Source of the DNA: Sphingobacteriia bacterium RIFOXYC2_FULL_35_18
GTDB lineage: Bacteria > Bacteroidota > Bacteroidia > Chitinophagales > Chitinophagaceae
DNA: 64,000 bases
Reading direction: 5' to 3'
NCBI GenBank assembly: GCA_001829005.1
Contig: MIAG01000001.1
Coordinates: 1 to 64,000, forward strand
In this document: positions 40,901 through 49,158 of the stretch, one piece after another
Position numbering within the stretch: the first letter of the stretch is position 1
Layout: each line of letters begins with the position of its first letter
The notes under the pieces: generated by a model
What the model was told of the DNA's origin: nothing
Database searches by the model: none
Seen by the model: the letters and a program-made list of their open reading frames with translations, nothing else
Made by a program: the position numbers and the translations under genes

Positions 40901-42722
40901 AACAACAGCCCAATATTGGAGAGGTGATAAAACTTGGCAAACGCTAAATTCAGATGCAGCAACTGAAGGCTCAACAAATCTTTACTTCACAAATGCAAGA
41001 GCAAGAACTGCATTGAGTTTAAGTGTTACCGGTACTAGCGGAGCTTCCAACTATAATAATGCTACAGGGGTACTAACTATTCCTAACTACACACTCGCAG
41101 GACTAGGGGGCGAAGCAAGTATTACTTCAGGGACAACTGCTCAATATTGGAGAGGTGATAAAACATGGCAAACCTTAAACTCTGATGCAGCAACAGAAGG
41201 CTCAACAAATCTTTACTTTACAAATGCAAGAGCTCAGAATGCAATCACTTTAACAACTAATAATAATAGTGGGGTTGCAACTTATGCAAGTGGCACATTA
41301 AATATACCCAACTATACAATTGGAGGTTTAGGTGGCGAACCAAGCATTACAGCAGGGACTGCTACGCAATATTGGAGAGGAGACAAAACTTGGCAAACGC
41401 TTAATTCAGATGCAGTAACTGAAGGCTCGACAAATCTTTACTTTACTAATTCAAGAGCAAGAACCGCATTAGCTTTGACTACAACGGGAAGTAGTGGTTC
41501 CGCAACTTATGATAATTCAACTGGCGCTTTAAATATTCCTACTTACACATTTAATGGTTTATCTCCCATGTCCGCAACTGGTGATATTATATTTAGAAAT
41601 TCACTTGGAAATGCAACTGCATTGCCCGCAGGGAGTAATGGACAAGTATTAACATTAGCATCAGGTATTCCATCTTGGGCAAGTTATTCTGGATGGACAA
41701 CAAATGGAAACACTGGTCTGACAGCAGGAACGCATTTTTTAGGTACCAGAGATTTTGCACCATTAAGATTTAAAGTCAACGATATTTGGGCAGGAGAAAT
41801 TAATCCAGTTACTACTAATACAAGTTTTGGATATGAATCTGGTTTGAATAATACAGCAACCTCCAATACTTCTAATAATACTTCAATTGGATTTAGATCT
41901 CTTAAATTCACAACTATAAATGGGGAAGATAATACAGCAATAGGCCAAGGTGCATTAGAAAATAATGCCGATGGTGATAACAATACTGCGGTTGGCCAAG
42001 GTGCTTTAAATGTAAATTTAGGTACAAGTAATACTGCAGTTGGCCAAGCCGCAATTAGGTTACATACTGCAGGCAATAGGAATACAGCAATTGGTAGATC
42101 AGCGATAGAAAGTGTTACTGATGGTGAAGATGCAACTGTATTAGGATATATTGCAGGAAGAAATTATGGTAGCACATTTATTGATGGTAATACAGTTAAC
42201 ACTTTTTCACAAGGTGTTATGATTGGAAGTAATACTAGATCACTTTCTAATGTAAGTGTAAATGAAATCGTAATTGGTTATAACGCAGTAGGTAATGGGA
42301 ATAATACAATGCAACTTGGGAACACCTCAATAACCAAGGTAAATACATCTGGATCAATGAATGCCACAAAATTTGTAGGGAAAGCAGGAACAGTAGCAAC
42401 AACAATTTCATCAAGCGATCCAAGTGTTAGCACATTAAGCCTTGTTGGAAACGATGCTGCAGGTGTAATTACTTTTTCAACATCCGGTGGTGTTGGGGCA
42501 GGAAATTTTATTACTTTAACATTTGGCAGTGCATATGAGACTGCTCCGGTTGTAATTATTCAAGCTATGCAAAATGGAGGATCTACAGCCTCTAGATTAC
42601 TTGATACAAATATTTATTGCATGCCATCAAATACAACAACAACGACTTTTATTATTTCTGCTACAACACCAATATCAACAGGTTTAAATTACCAAATCGC
42701 CTACCACGTTATCGGTCGTTAA
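37920..42722 (+). CDS. Giant repetitive fibre/adhesin-like surface protein
   Basis: 1600 residues. A signal peptide (ends ADAQ) is followed by LNYQAIARNANGVALTFRDV, a conserved N-terminal module seen in Bacteroidota tail-fibre-like proteins. The middle (about residues 450-1220) is built from ~76-residue units, each with YWRGDKTWQTLN, EGSTNLYFTNARA and a GVLTIPNYT-type turn. Such units are also common in phage tail fibres. Residues ~1330-1430 carry a different short repeat, NTAIGQGAL/NTAVGQGAL, like the head repeats of trimeric adhesins. The C-terminal ~90 residues form a small beta-rich domain. No T9SS sorting domain and no S74 peptidase domain is evident. It likely forms a trimeric or fibrous surface structure. 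Confidence 0.85.
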   Translation: MCKRIFVIMLMLVVFGMMQADAQQLNYQAIARNANGVALTFRDVGIRLSIRDGSPNGSIVFSESRNIRTNQFGLFTVVIGSPGATNVLGSMASINWISGNKYLQVEIDPEGGTNYFQAGTSQLQAVPYALFANAAYPVGPAGGDLLGSTYPNPIIAPLAVTTGKIANQAITTPKIADLNVTTPKLADQAVTNAKIQDNTIANIKLVNSRVTLNGLILNLGDAQDFAIGTNGIDVNIVSAGNTHTFNFPDASIANRGLITPNAQTIGGNKTFNNDITAARIIRAGGLAAQFLKADGSVDNNIYLTENQPIIVTATGDATGVSTSSRTAPVLPLTLATVNSAVGTYGTNIVIPSITVNNKGLVTNVIANPIPTATAITSGLLTVGDWNIFNNKQNAIPLGSAAQYFRGDLTLSNFQTDVRNQLSAGTNITYANGNIGLTNNSVTLNTLPLTLGGSQTFATGTTGVDFNISSVGSVHTFNIPTASVFARGLISSTDYTNFNAAYTNRIASLTTTGTSGVATLSGNVLNIPNYTIAGLGGENTIVPGTTLQYWRGDKTWQTLNSSVVPEGTNFYYTDTRSRNAFSITTSGSNGAATYNSSTGAFNIPAYTLNGLGGVPTSRLINGLDLSADRTFSTSDIAEGSRQYFTAARARTSISLTTVGTGGLSTYDNTTGVLNIPNYTVTGLGAEPSITAGNSLQYWRGDKTWQTLNTTIVPEGTNEYFTQAKARSSISLTTTGTSGSAVYSPATGILNVPSYTLGGLGGETAITPGSITQYWRGDKTWQTLNSDATTEGSTNLFFTNSRAQNAITLTTNNNSGVASYTGGTLNIPNYTIAGLGGEAAITAGIASQYWRGDKTWQTLNSDATTEGSTNLYFTNARARTALSLSVTGTSGASNYNNTTGVLTIPNYTLAGLGGEASITPGTTAQYWRGDKTWQTLNSDATTEGSTNLYFTNARAQNAITLTTNNNSGVATYASGTLNIPNYTIGGLGGEPSITAGTTAQYWRGDKTWQTLNSDAATEGSTNLYFTNARARTALSLSVTGTSGASNYNNATGVLTIPNYTLAGLGGEASITSGTTAQYWRGDKTWQTLNSDAATEGSTNLYFTNARAQNAITLTTNNNSGVATYASGTLNIPNYTIGGLGGEPSITAGTATQYWRGDKTWQTLNSDAVTEGSTNLYFTNSRARTALALTTTGSSGSATYDNSTGALNIPTYTFNGLSPMSATGDIIFRNSLGNATALPAGSNGQVLTLASGIPSWASYSGWTTNGNTGLTAGTHFLGTRDFAPLRFKVNDIWAGEINPVTTNTSFGYESGLNNTATSNTSNNTSIGFRSLKFTTINGEDNTAIGQGALENNADGDNNTAVGQGALNVNLGTSNTAVGQAAIRLHTAGNRNTAIGRSAIESVTDGEDATVLGYIAGRNYGSTFIDGNTVNTFSQGVMIGSNTRSLSNVSVNEIVIGYNAVGNGNNTMQLGNTSITKVNTSGSMNATKFVGKAGTVATTISSSDPSVSTLSLVGNDAAGVITFSTSGGVGAGNFITLTFGSAYETAPVVIIQAMQNGGSTASRLLDTNIYCMPSNTTTTTFIISATTPISTGLNYQIAYHVIGR
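39561..41590 (+). repeat. Coding tandem repeat array, ~228-bp units
   Basis: The codons for YWRGDKTW start at 39561, 40005, 40233, 40458, 40689, 40914, 41145 and 41370. The 444-bp gap between the first two holds one unit that lost the motif. Units alternate 225 and 231 bp, so the last part is a tandem of a 456-bp dimer: 40458-40913 and 40914-41369 are nearly identical in sequence. Type A units read SLSVTGTSGASNYNN and type B units TLTTNNNSGVATYASG. Confidence 0.92.
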
Positions 42723-42727
42723 TAAAC

Positions 42728-42757
42728 AAGAGCGTCCTTCTATCGAAGGACGCTCTT
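42728..42757 (+). terminator. Strong hairpin after the fibre gene
   Basis: A perfect 13-bp stem, AAGAGCGTCCTTC and its complement around a TATC loop, 6 bp after the stop at 42722. The T-run is short (CTTTCATCTTTG). The symmetric stem could also slow transcription from the TonB receptor gene that converges on it. Confidence 0.85.
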
Positions 42758-42790
42758 TCATCTTTGTAAAACCAAACCAACAAAAAAAAA

Positions 42791-45184
42791 CTATTTTAAT
42801 TTCCACTCTAGTGGTATGTTTAATCTTAGGGTAAAGTTGCGGCCCATATTAAATACACCTGCACGGCCTGTTACTAAATTATCTGCTGTATATTTTAATC
42901 TGCTTAAGTGATTTTGATAAGCTACGTCGGTAATATTATTTGCTGCTAAATTGATGGTAGCAAATGTTCTTCCCTTGCTTTGGATATCGGCACCAATTCC
43001 GAAATTGAGTAAAGAAAATCCTTGTGTAGCAGTTTCTGTATTGTAAGTAGTGAACACTCGGTTTTGTGTAAACATATTATCCAACTCTAGCTTCACATAA
43101 AAATTTCTTAATGCACCATTGGCTGCTTTTCCAAAATCACCTCTTAATTCAGTGGTCCATCTTGCAGGTGGTATAAAAGGCAAGCGATTGTTTCCTTCGT
43201 AAGGGGTATTGAATCTACCTGCTACATAAGAGAAAGTGCTCGCCAAGTGCAACCAGTCTAATGGATGTGGATGTATATCTATCTTGGTTTCAAAGCCATA
43301 CAATCTTGCATTGTTTTGTCTGAACTGAAATGCCATCATATCTTCTCCATCTACATTTACCAAAGAATCTCCGCCAAACACACTATTCAACTTAGCATAG
43401 AAAATATAATTGCTGATGCTATTGTAGAACGCTGTTACTTGAAAACTAAAATGTTGGGTGTTTACTTCAATACCCGCATCGGCTTGTATAGAAGTTTCGT
43501 TCTTCAAATTTTGATCACCATGTTCGTATCTATTCGTTCCCTCATGTGTACCATTACTCGCTAACTCAGATACAGAAGGCGCTCTATAGCCTCTTGACAA
43601 ATTCGCTTTTAGTGTTACTGCTTCAGATGCATTGTAACTTAATCCTACAGATCCACTGATATTGCTAAAGGTTTTGCTGAAAGTATTAAACTTCACTTCT
43701 GTTCCTTCAGTAAATCCTTCGCTGTTTAATTTTCTATAATCGCTTCTTAGTCCTCCACTCAATGTTAATTTATCATTGAATGTTTTACGTGTATACACAA
43801 ATACCCCTGCATCAAATAATTTGTATTCAGGAATCAATACTTCATCTGCTTTGTTTTGATTTTGTTGTTGCATTCCATTTACACCTATACTGGTCTTCCA
43901 TCCGTTCATATCTGCAAAATGATATTGTAGATTATAATTTATGGTACGCAAATCAAAATACAATTCAGGACTGGTGGGCGCTTCAGGGTCTCCAAATTCT
44001 TTTCTTTGGTTTCTTTGATAGCCAATATTCAATTGAAGTCTGCCTGATCCCAATGCAATATTATTATCTAATGCAATTTTGAAATGATTAATGCCTTGTG
44101 ATGGAGTTTGTAACTGGCGTGAATTCAAATCTGCATCAGTTGCAATTCTCTCGAGTGGGGAACCTGCAAACAAAATAAATTTTCCAGTTGCATCATCTCT
44201 ATCTCCTTCTACTAATCCAAGGTTTTGATTAAAATTACTAACCATCAAATGGCTGTATCCCCAACTTTTATTGATGCCAATATATCCACCAAAGTTTCGC
44301 TCATTAAATCTGCTTCCTAATACCCTGCCATCGTATTTATTTTGATAGTCTTTTGCACTTTTAAATGAACCATACATATTGTAATTAAATCCATTTTTAA
44401 AATGACCTGCAGTATTAAAATTGTTGCTGATCAATCCATTGTTGCTATTGGTTGATACATTGTAATTGGCTCTAATGCGGCCCTGTTCTACTGGTACGTT
44501 CGTAATAATATTAACTACTCCTCCCATTCCATCTGATCCATATAATAAAGAGGCTGGCCCTTTCAATACTTCTACTCTTTGCACACTGGCTTCATCAATT
44601 TCAATTCCATGTTCGTCTCCCCATTGCTGTCCTTCTTGTCTAACTCCATCGTTGATTGTAATTACTCTATTGTATCCTAATCCCCTGATGATGGGCTTGC
44701 TAATTGCAGGACCTGTACTCAATGCGCCCACACCTGGCACTAATTTGCTCAATGCATCAATAATATTGGTTGAACTTCCACGCATCAAATCGGTTTTTCT
44801 GATAACGGAAATGGCTTGTGGATTTTGTGAAATTCTAACAGCAGATGCAACCCCTGTAACAGTTACCGCTTCGTGCTCTACTACTGATTGCTTTAATGCA
44901 ATGTCTAAAACCTGATCTTGGGAAATGGCAATCGTTTTTAAGAATGCGCTGTACCCCATAAAACTTACTTCAACCAAATATTTTCCTGAAGGGATTTGGG
45001 CTGTCTGATAACTTCCATCAGCCCCTGTGATGGTACCCGTTTTTAACTCATGTAAATAAATGGACGCTCCCACCAATGGCTTGCCCGTTTGCGCATCGGT
45101 CACTTTACCTTTTAATGAACCATTGGCTAAAGCGGTGGCTGTAATCCAACCTAAACAAAACATGGTCAACACAATTGATTTCAT
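42791..45184 (-). CDS. TonB-dependent receptor with N-terminal carboxypeptidase-like domain
   Basis: 797 residues. Signal peptide (to ALANG), then a carboxypeptidase D regulatory-like domain, residues ~22-100 (LKGKVTDAQTGKPLVGASIY), a TonB-plug domain (INDGVRQEGQQWGDEHGIEI, VERVEVLKGPASLLYGSDGMGG) and the outer-membrane barrel. No SusD homologue lies next to it. The plug segment GQQWGDEHGIEID is common in receptors for metal complexes, but the ligand cannot be told. The mature protein spans the outer membrane and draws energy from TonB. Confidence 0.92.
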   Translation of the reverse strand: MKSIVLTMFCLGWITATALANGSLKGKVTDAQTGKPLVGASIYLHELKTGTITGADGSYQTAQIPSGKYLVEVSFMGYSAFLKTIAISQDQVLDIALKQSVVEHEAVTVTGVASAVRISQNPQAISVIRKTDLMRGSSTNIIDALSKLVPGVGALSTGPAISKPIIRGLGYNRVITINDGVRQEGQQWGDEHGIEIDEASVQRVEVLKGPASLLYGSDGMGGVVNIITNVPVEQGRIRANYNVSTNSNNGLISNNFNTAGHFKNGFNYNMYGSFKSAKDYQNKYDGRVLGSRFNERNFGGYIGINKSWGYSHLMVSNFNQNLGLVEGDRDDATGKFILFAGSPLERIATDADLNSRQLQTPSQGINHFKIALDNNIALGSGRLQLNIGYQRNQRKEFGDPEAPTSPELYFDLRTINYNLQYHFADMNGWKTSIGVNGMQQQNQNKADEVLIPEYKLFDAGVFVYTRKTFNDKLTLSGGLRSDYRKLNSEGFTEGTEVKFNTFSKTFSNISGSVGLSYNASEAVTLKANLSRGYRAPSVSELASNGTHEGTNRYEHGDQNLKNETSIQADAGIEVNTQHFSFQVTAFYNSISNYIFYAKLNSVFGGDSLVNVDGEDMMAFQFRQNNARLYGFETKIDIHPHPLDWLHLASTFSYVAGRFNTPYEGNNRLPFIPPARWTTELRGDFGKAANGALRNFYVKLELDNMFTQNRVFTTYNTETATQGFSLLNFGIGADIQSKGRTFATINLAANNITDVAYQNHLSRLKYTADNLVTGRAGVFNMGRNFTLRLNIPLEWKLK

Positions 45185-45271
45185 ATGCTTCTATTTTTGC
45201 TACTATGTTGCAAATATAGGGATGCATTTGAATTTTTACATCATTGTTGCAAATTTTTTTATAAATGGATC

Positions 45272-46846
45272 TTACCTGACTTTTAGCATAGGCCTTACTT
45301 GCTGTACGGAAAGGTTTTGGAAGCGGGCATAATAGACTCCGGTTGGTAAAAAGCCACTATTGAATGTAACCGTGTAAGTTCCTGCTGGATACTCTTTATC
45401 GGTTAACACTGCTAGCACTCTTCCGCTTGTGTCAATAATTTGTATCAGTGTATGTCCGCCGGCTGTTTTGAAAGTAATAACGGTACTTGACGTAAATGGA
45501 TTGGGATAATTACTTACCAATTGCTCTGTTGCCAATGGCTGTGGTTTCTTACATGCAGCTCCACTTACCAAAGGAAGGTTCTGGTAATTTTTGAGCATGA
45601 TTTGTTGTAAATCGTTGTCGTCTACACATAACCAATTACTCAAGAGCGTAGAATACACCGATCTAAAATCGTATTGGAAAGGAACGTTGTCGCCCACTCC
45701 TACGCTTGCGCCAAAACTGGGGGTATTACCTGTTATGCCCCCAATCACTTGTTTGCCAAATACAATTATGGGTGCGGCTGCGCCGTGATCGGTGCCGCTA
45801 CTTGCATTGCTCTTGATGCGTCTTCCAAATTCTGAGAATGTCATGCCCACTACTTTATCATCCACTCCCAAAAATGCTAAATCAGTTTGAAAAGCCTTAA
45901 TGGCATCACTTACTCTTGCTAATAGATTTGCATGATTTCCAGTTGTAGTGTCGCCAGCATTTACTTGTGATGCATGCGTGTCAAAGCCTCCCGTACTTAC
46001 CATATACACACGGGTTTGCAATCCACCTTTAATTAATCTAGCTACAATTTTTAATTGATCACCCAAAGAATTGTTGGTTGGATAAGTTGATTGCGTAGGC
46101 ACTTTTGCAGCTGCTTCTTTTATAACTGTTGCATACTGTTGTGTTTGTTGGGTAATCTGTCTTATATAAGTTAATTCTTTTCCTGCTGGTGTAGCTGGTG
46201 CTGGATCTTGCACTCCATTAATTAAGTTGTAAAAATTATTGGTGTTACTAATACTCATGGCCATATTCACTGCAGGCCCTTGCATAGTAAGGCTGGTAGC
46301 CGATCCTATTTGTATGGCCAATGGATCTTTCATGGTTGCATTGGGGTATCCTGTTGGAAAATTAGGATATTGATAATCAAGGTATCTACCCGCCCATCCA
46401 CTATTCACTACTGTGTTTGAATCACTTGCACTCATCCAAATATCTGTGGCCCTGAAATGGGAGAAACTAGGTTGTGGGTAGCCCACCGATTGTATAATAT
46501 TTACTTTTCCATCGTTGTACAAACTTTGTAATCCAGTCATGGCTGGATGCAATCCTGCTTTATCTACTCCTGCTAACTTTAGCACTTTATTTTCTGGAAT
46601 AAAAATATTGGGACGTGCATTGGCATAGTTGGCAAAGTTTTCAATTGGCACCACCATATTTAATCCATCATTACCGCCGTTCAATTGTATGATGACTAAA
46701 ATATGATCATTCTCTTCAGCTTGCATTTGTAGTGCTGCTGCAAAAACAGAAGATGCACCAAATACTTTGAATGAAAAGCCACTCACTAACGAGGGCAGCA
46801 GAATACCAGCAGGGACGGTGTTTTTTAAGAAGTCTCTCCTTTTCAT
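45272..46846 (-). CDS. DUF1501 protein with T9SS sorting domain
   Basis: 524 residues. It begins MKRRDFLKNTVPAGILLPSL, a twin-arginine-like signal, followed by the DUF1501 (sulfatase-like) domain from ~45 to 430 (LVIIQLNGGNDGLNMVVP, GFDTHASQVNAGDTT, FGRRIKSNASSGTDHGAAAP). The C-terminal ~85 residues are a type A T9SS sorting domain (NYPNPFTSSTVITF, LIQIIDTSGRV, GVYYARFQNLSVQQVRPMLKV). DUF1501 proteins are alkaline-phosphatase-superfamily members of unknown substrate and often pair with DUF1800, which is the next gene. The pair is likely exported to the surface by the Gld/Por system. Confidence 0.9.
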   Translation of the reverse strand: MKRRDFLKNTVPAGILLPSLVSGFSFKVFGASSVFAAALQMQAEENDHILVIIQLNGGNDGLNMVVPIENFANYANARPNIFIPENKVLKLAGVDKAGLHPAMTGLQSLYNDGKVNIIQSVGYPQPSFSHFRATDIWMSASDSNTVVNSGWAGRYLDYQYPNFPTGYPNATMKDPLAIQIGSATSLTMQGPAVNMAMSISNTNNFYNLINGVQDPAPATPAGKELTYIRQITQQTQQYATVIKEAAAKVPTQSTYPTNNSLGDQLKIVARLIKGGLQTRVYMVSTGGFDTHASQVNAGDTTTGNHANLLARVSDAIKAFQTDLAFLGVDDKVVGMTFSEFGRRIKSNASSGTDHGAAAPIIVFGKQVIGGITGNTPSFGASVGVGDNVPFQYDFRSVYSTLLSNWLCVDDNDLQQIMLKNYQNLPLVSGAACKKPQPLATEQLVSNYPNPFTSSTVITFKTAGGHTLIQIIDTSGRVLAVLTDKEYPAGTYTVTFNSGFLPTGVYYARFQNLSVQQVRPMLKVR

Positions 46847-46856
46847 AGATTTGGTT

Positions 46857-48533
46857 TTAGGCGAGTTGGTATTCGGCCAGGTTCATTAAATATTTGATGA
46901 GGTCGCGTACTTTGTTGCGCACTGTTGTTGCATTAGCAGTGTTACTTGGTGTACTGATAAATAAATTCCAAGCATCGGTCCAATAATGATCACTGCTTTG
47001 TCCACTTAATAAAATATCTCTTTTTAATTGCGTTTTAGATGCATCGGAAATATCGAGTCTAAAAATATGCGCAGTTAAATCGTTAATTAAAACGTTTGGA
47101 TCTGCAGGATTGCTAAGGGTTCTAGCAAATGCAATACCATCAATTTGTATTCGCTTTCCTCCAAAACTATATCCACTTACAATCATGGTATCGGTAAACT
47201 GATTTCGTTTTGGAAGCGTATCGCTGTTGATCCAAATTTGGTAAAACTGTGGTTCTTGGTAATACGCTTTCCAGCCACTTACATCGGGCGGATCACCAAT
47301 ATTTTGTTGCATATTGCTCACCCATGTAACCATATAATTCCAATGCGCATAGTTGGTTACATAATCACTGCTCGGTTGAAATTGAATATTAAATTCTCTA
47401 CACATGCCCACTACTAAATCTACTGGGCTTTTAATTTGGCATCCGCGTGATAATGTATCAAAAAAATGTTCGCTTTGCAATAATGCTTGAAGCACTGGTT
47501 TTATTTCATAATTATTGCTTCTAAAAATATTGGCCAATGGGGTAATAATATTGGATTCTACTGATGCATCAATATCGTAATACACAAACCATCTGTAAAT
47601 ACGTCGGCAAATATATTTAGCTACTTCCTGCACATTAAAAATCATGTTCAGCATTTCATCCAATTCAATATCACCTGCAGTTGCACCCGTTCTTCCTGCA
47701 ATGACAGTGTTATTATAAAAAGAAGAAAATGCTTTAGGAGTAGTGTCGTGTCGGGTAGCATCAAAATAAGAAGTCATGGTGGTATTATTGTTCCTCCATC
47801 CCGTTAAAACCCTTGCTGCTGCTTTAACATCGGCTTCTGTGTATAATGAGTCTGGTCCCTTCCCACAGCAAAATAATTCTTGTATTTCTCTGGCATAATT
47901 TTCATCGGGTGCTGTTCTTGTATTCAATTGTCCATTCAAATAAACCAGCATGGCTGAATCTACTGTTACGGCTCTTGTTAGCACTTTAAAATTTCCCAAT
48001 GAATGGGTTCTCAATAACTGATGGTGCCTATAAATATATTGCGCGTTACCAATATCATTCGACTCTGTAGCAAAATGATTATGCCAGAACAGCGTCATTT
48101 TTTCTAAAATAGATCGGTCTTGGTTGATCATTAATCCCATCCACCATTTTTTAAAAGAAGCCCTGCGTTGGCTTTGAACTGTTCCATCATTATTTAAATC
48201 GCCCACCCAAGTGCTTCCTTGTGCAATGGCTGTATCGGGTGCAGATGCTGAGGTTGATGTAGCATATTCTTTAATTGGGGGTGCTGGTGCGGTAGTGATT
48301 GGATTCAGTAGTTCATTTAATACAACCGCCAATGATTTGCCACTAAAATAAGTGAGGTCATCCTTACTCGCCCCAAACATGGTTCGCTTTAATAGATGCT
48401 GTAATTCAAGCTGGGTAAAATTACCTGTGTAAGGGGTAAGTCCAGTAAGTGGTGGGGGTATAAATTGGCTATCCATATGCAGAATTGGTAATAGTATGAC
48501 GCTAAATAAAGCTTTTATGCAGCTTTTTAACAT
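46857..48533 (-). CDS. DUF1800 protein
   Basis: 558 residues from the ATG at 48533 (MLKSCIKALFSVILLPIL, a signal peptide); a longer frame to 48581 runs through the promoter region. The DUF1800 core is visible: QLELQHLLKRTMFGASKDDL, MTLFWHNHFATESNDIGNAQ, ENYAREIQELFCCGKGPDSL and GWRNNNTTMTSYFD. DUF1800 and DUF1501 genes occur as pairs in many bacteria with unknown function. The upstream end is divergent from an ECF sigma factor with a 36-bp spacer, and the DUF1501 gene follows after 10 bp. Confidence 0.9.
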   Translation of the reverse strand: MLKSCIKALFSVILLPILHMDSQFIPPPLTGLTPYTGNFTQLELQHLLKRTMFGASKDDLTYFSGKSLAVVLNELLNPITTAPAPPIKEYATSTSASAPDTAIAQGSTWVGDLNNDGTVQSQRRASFKKWWMGLMINQDRSILEKMTLFWHNHFATESNDIGNAQYIYRHHQLLRTHSLGNFKVLTRAVTVDSAMLVYLNGQLNTRTAPDENYAREIQELFCCGKGPDSLYTEADVKAAARVLTGWRNNNTTMTSYFDATRHDTTPKAFSSFYNNTVIAGRTGATAGDIELDEMLNMIFNVQEVAKYICRRIYRWFVYYDIDASVESNIITPLANIFRSNNYEIKPVLQALLQSEHFFDTLSRGCQIKSPVDLVVGMCREFNIQFQPSSDYVTNYAHWNYMVTWVSNMQQNIGDPPDVSGWKAYYQEPQFYQIWINSDTLPKRNQFTDTMIVSGYSFGGKRIQIDGIAFARTLSNPADPNVLINDLTAHIFRLDISDASKTQLKRDILLSGQSSDHYWTDAWNLFISTPSNTANATTVRNKVRDLIKYLMNLAEYQLA

Positions 48534-48569
48534 TAAAATTGTCTTATATTTAGGGAAATAAACCCCCAA

Positions 48570-49148
48570 ATGACCGAGCAAACCATTCTGGTAGGCTGTA
48601 TAAATAATGACCCCTCAGCGCAGCGGGAACTGTACAATCGATACAGTCCTAAGATGCTGAGTGTATGTTATAGATTCGGCAATAGCAGAGAAGATGCAGA
48701 GGACATGTTGCAAGAAGGCTTTATTAAAATCTTTACGCAAATACATACATTTCAGAACAAGGGTGCATTTGAAGGTTGGATTAGAAGAATCATTGTTCAT
48801 ACTTGTATTAATTTTTTAAAGAAGAATAAAAAGTTCAGCAACAGTATTGATCTTGATCAAGCAGATTATTTAGAAGTAAAAGAAGAAACCATGCCTTCAG
48901 TAATGCAGGCAAGACAAATTATAGAATGTATTAGACAATTGCCTTTGGGGTATAGAACGGTGTTGAACTTATATGCAATGGAAGGCTATAGTCATAAAGA
49001 GATTGCAGACATGCTCGATATAGAAGAAAGCACCAGCAGAAGTCAATACACCAGGGCAAAAGTGATGTTAGAAGGTATTTTAATTAAGAAAAGAATTATA
49101 GAACAACCAAGAGAACGTTTCAATTGGGCGGCTGCTTTTAAGAAGTAG
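48570..49148 (+). CDS. ECF-type RNA polymerase sigma factor
   Basis: 192 residues. Region 2 (NRYSPKMLSVCYRFGNSREDAEDMLQEGFIKIF) and region 4 (CIRQLPLGYRTVLNLYAMEG, SHKEIADMLDIEESTSRSQY) of an extracytoplasmic-function sigma factor are both complete. The next gene, starting 10 bp downstream, carries a membrane segment and may act as the regulator or anti-sigma. Divergent from the DUF1800/DUF1501 pair, which is a plausible target. Confidence 0.92.
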   Translation: MTEQTILVGCINNDPSAQRELYNRYSPKMLSVCYRFGNSREDAEDMLQEGFIKIFTQIHTFQNKGAFEGWIRRIIVHTCINFLKKNKKFSNSIDLDQADYLEVKEETMPSVMQARQIIECIRQLPLGYRTVLNLYAMEGYSHKEIADMLDIEESTSRSQYTRAKVMLEGILIKKRIIEQPRERFNWAAAFKK

Positions 49149-49158
49149 CATTTAGTAT

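Noticed and set aside
39561-41590. Regular repeats that could suggest a CRISPR or non-coding satellite
   Set aside because: The units keep one long reading frame, are 225-231 bp and encode conserved peptide motifs, so they are coding repeats.
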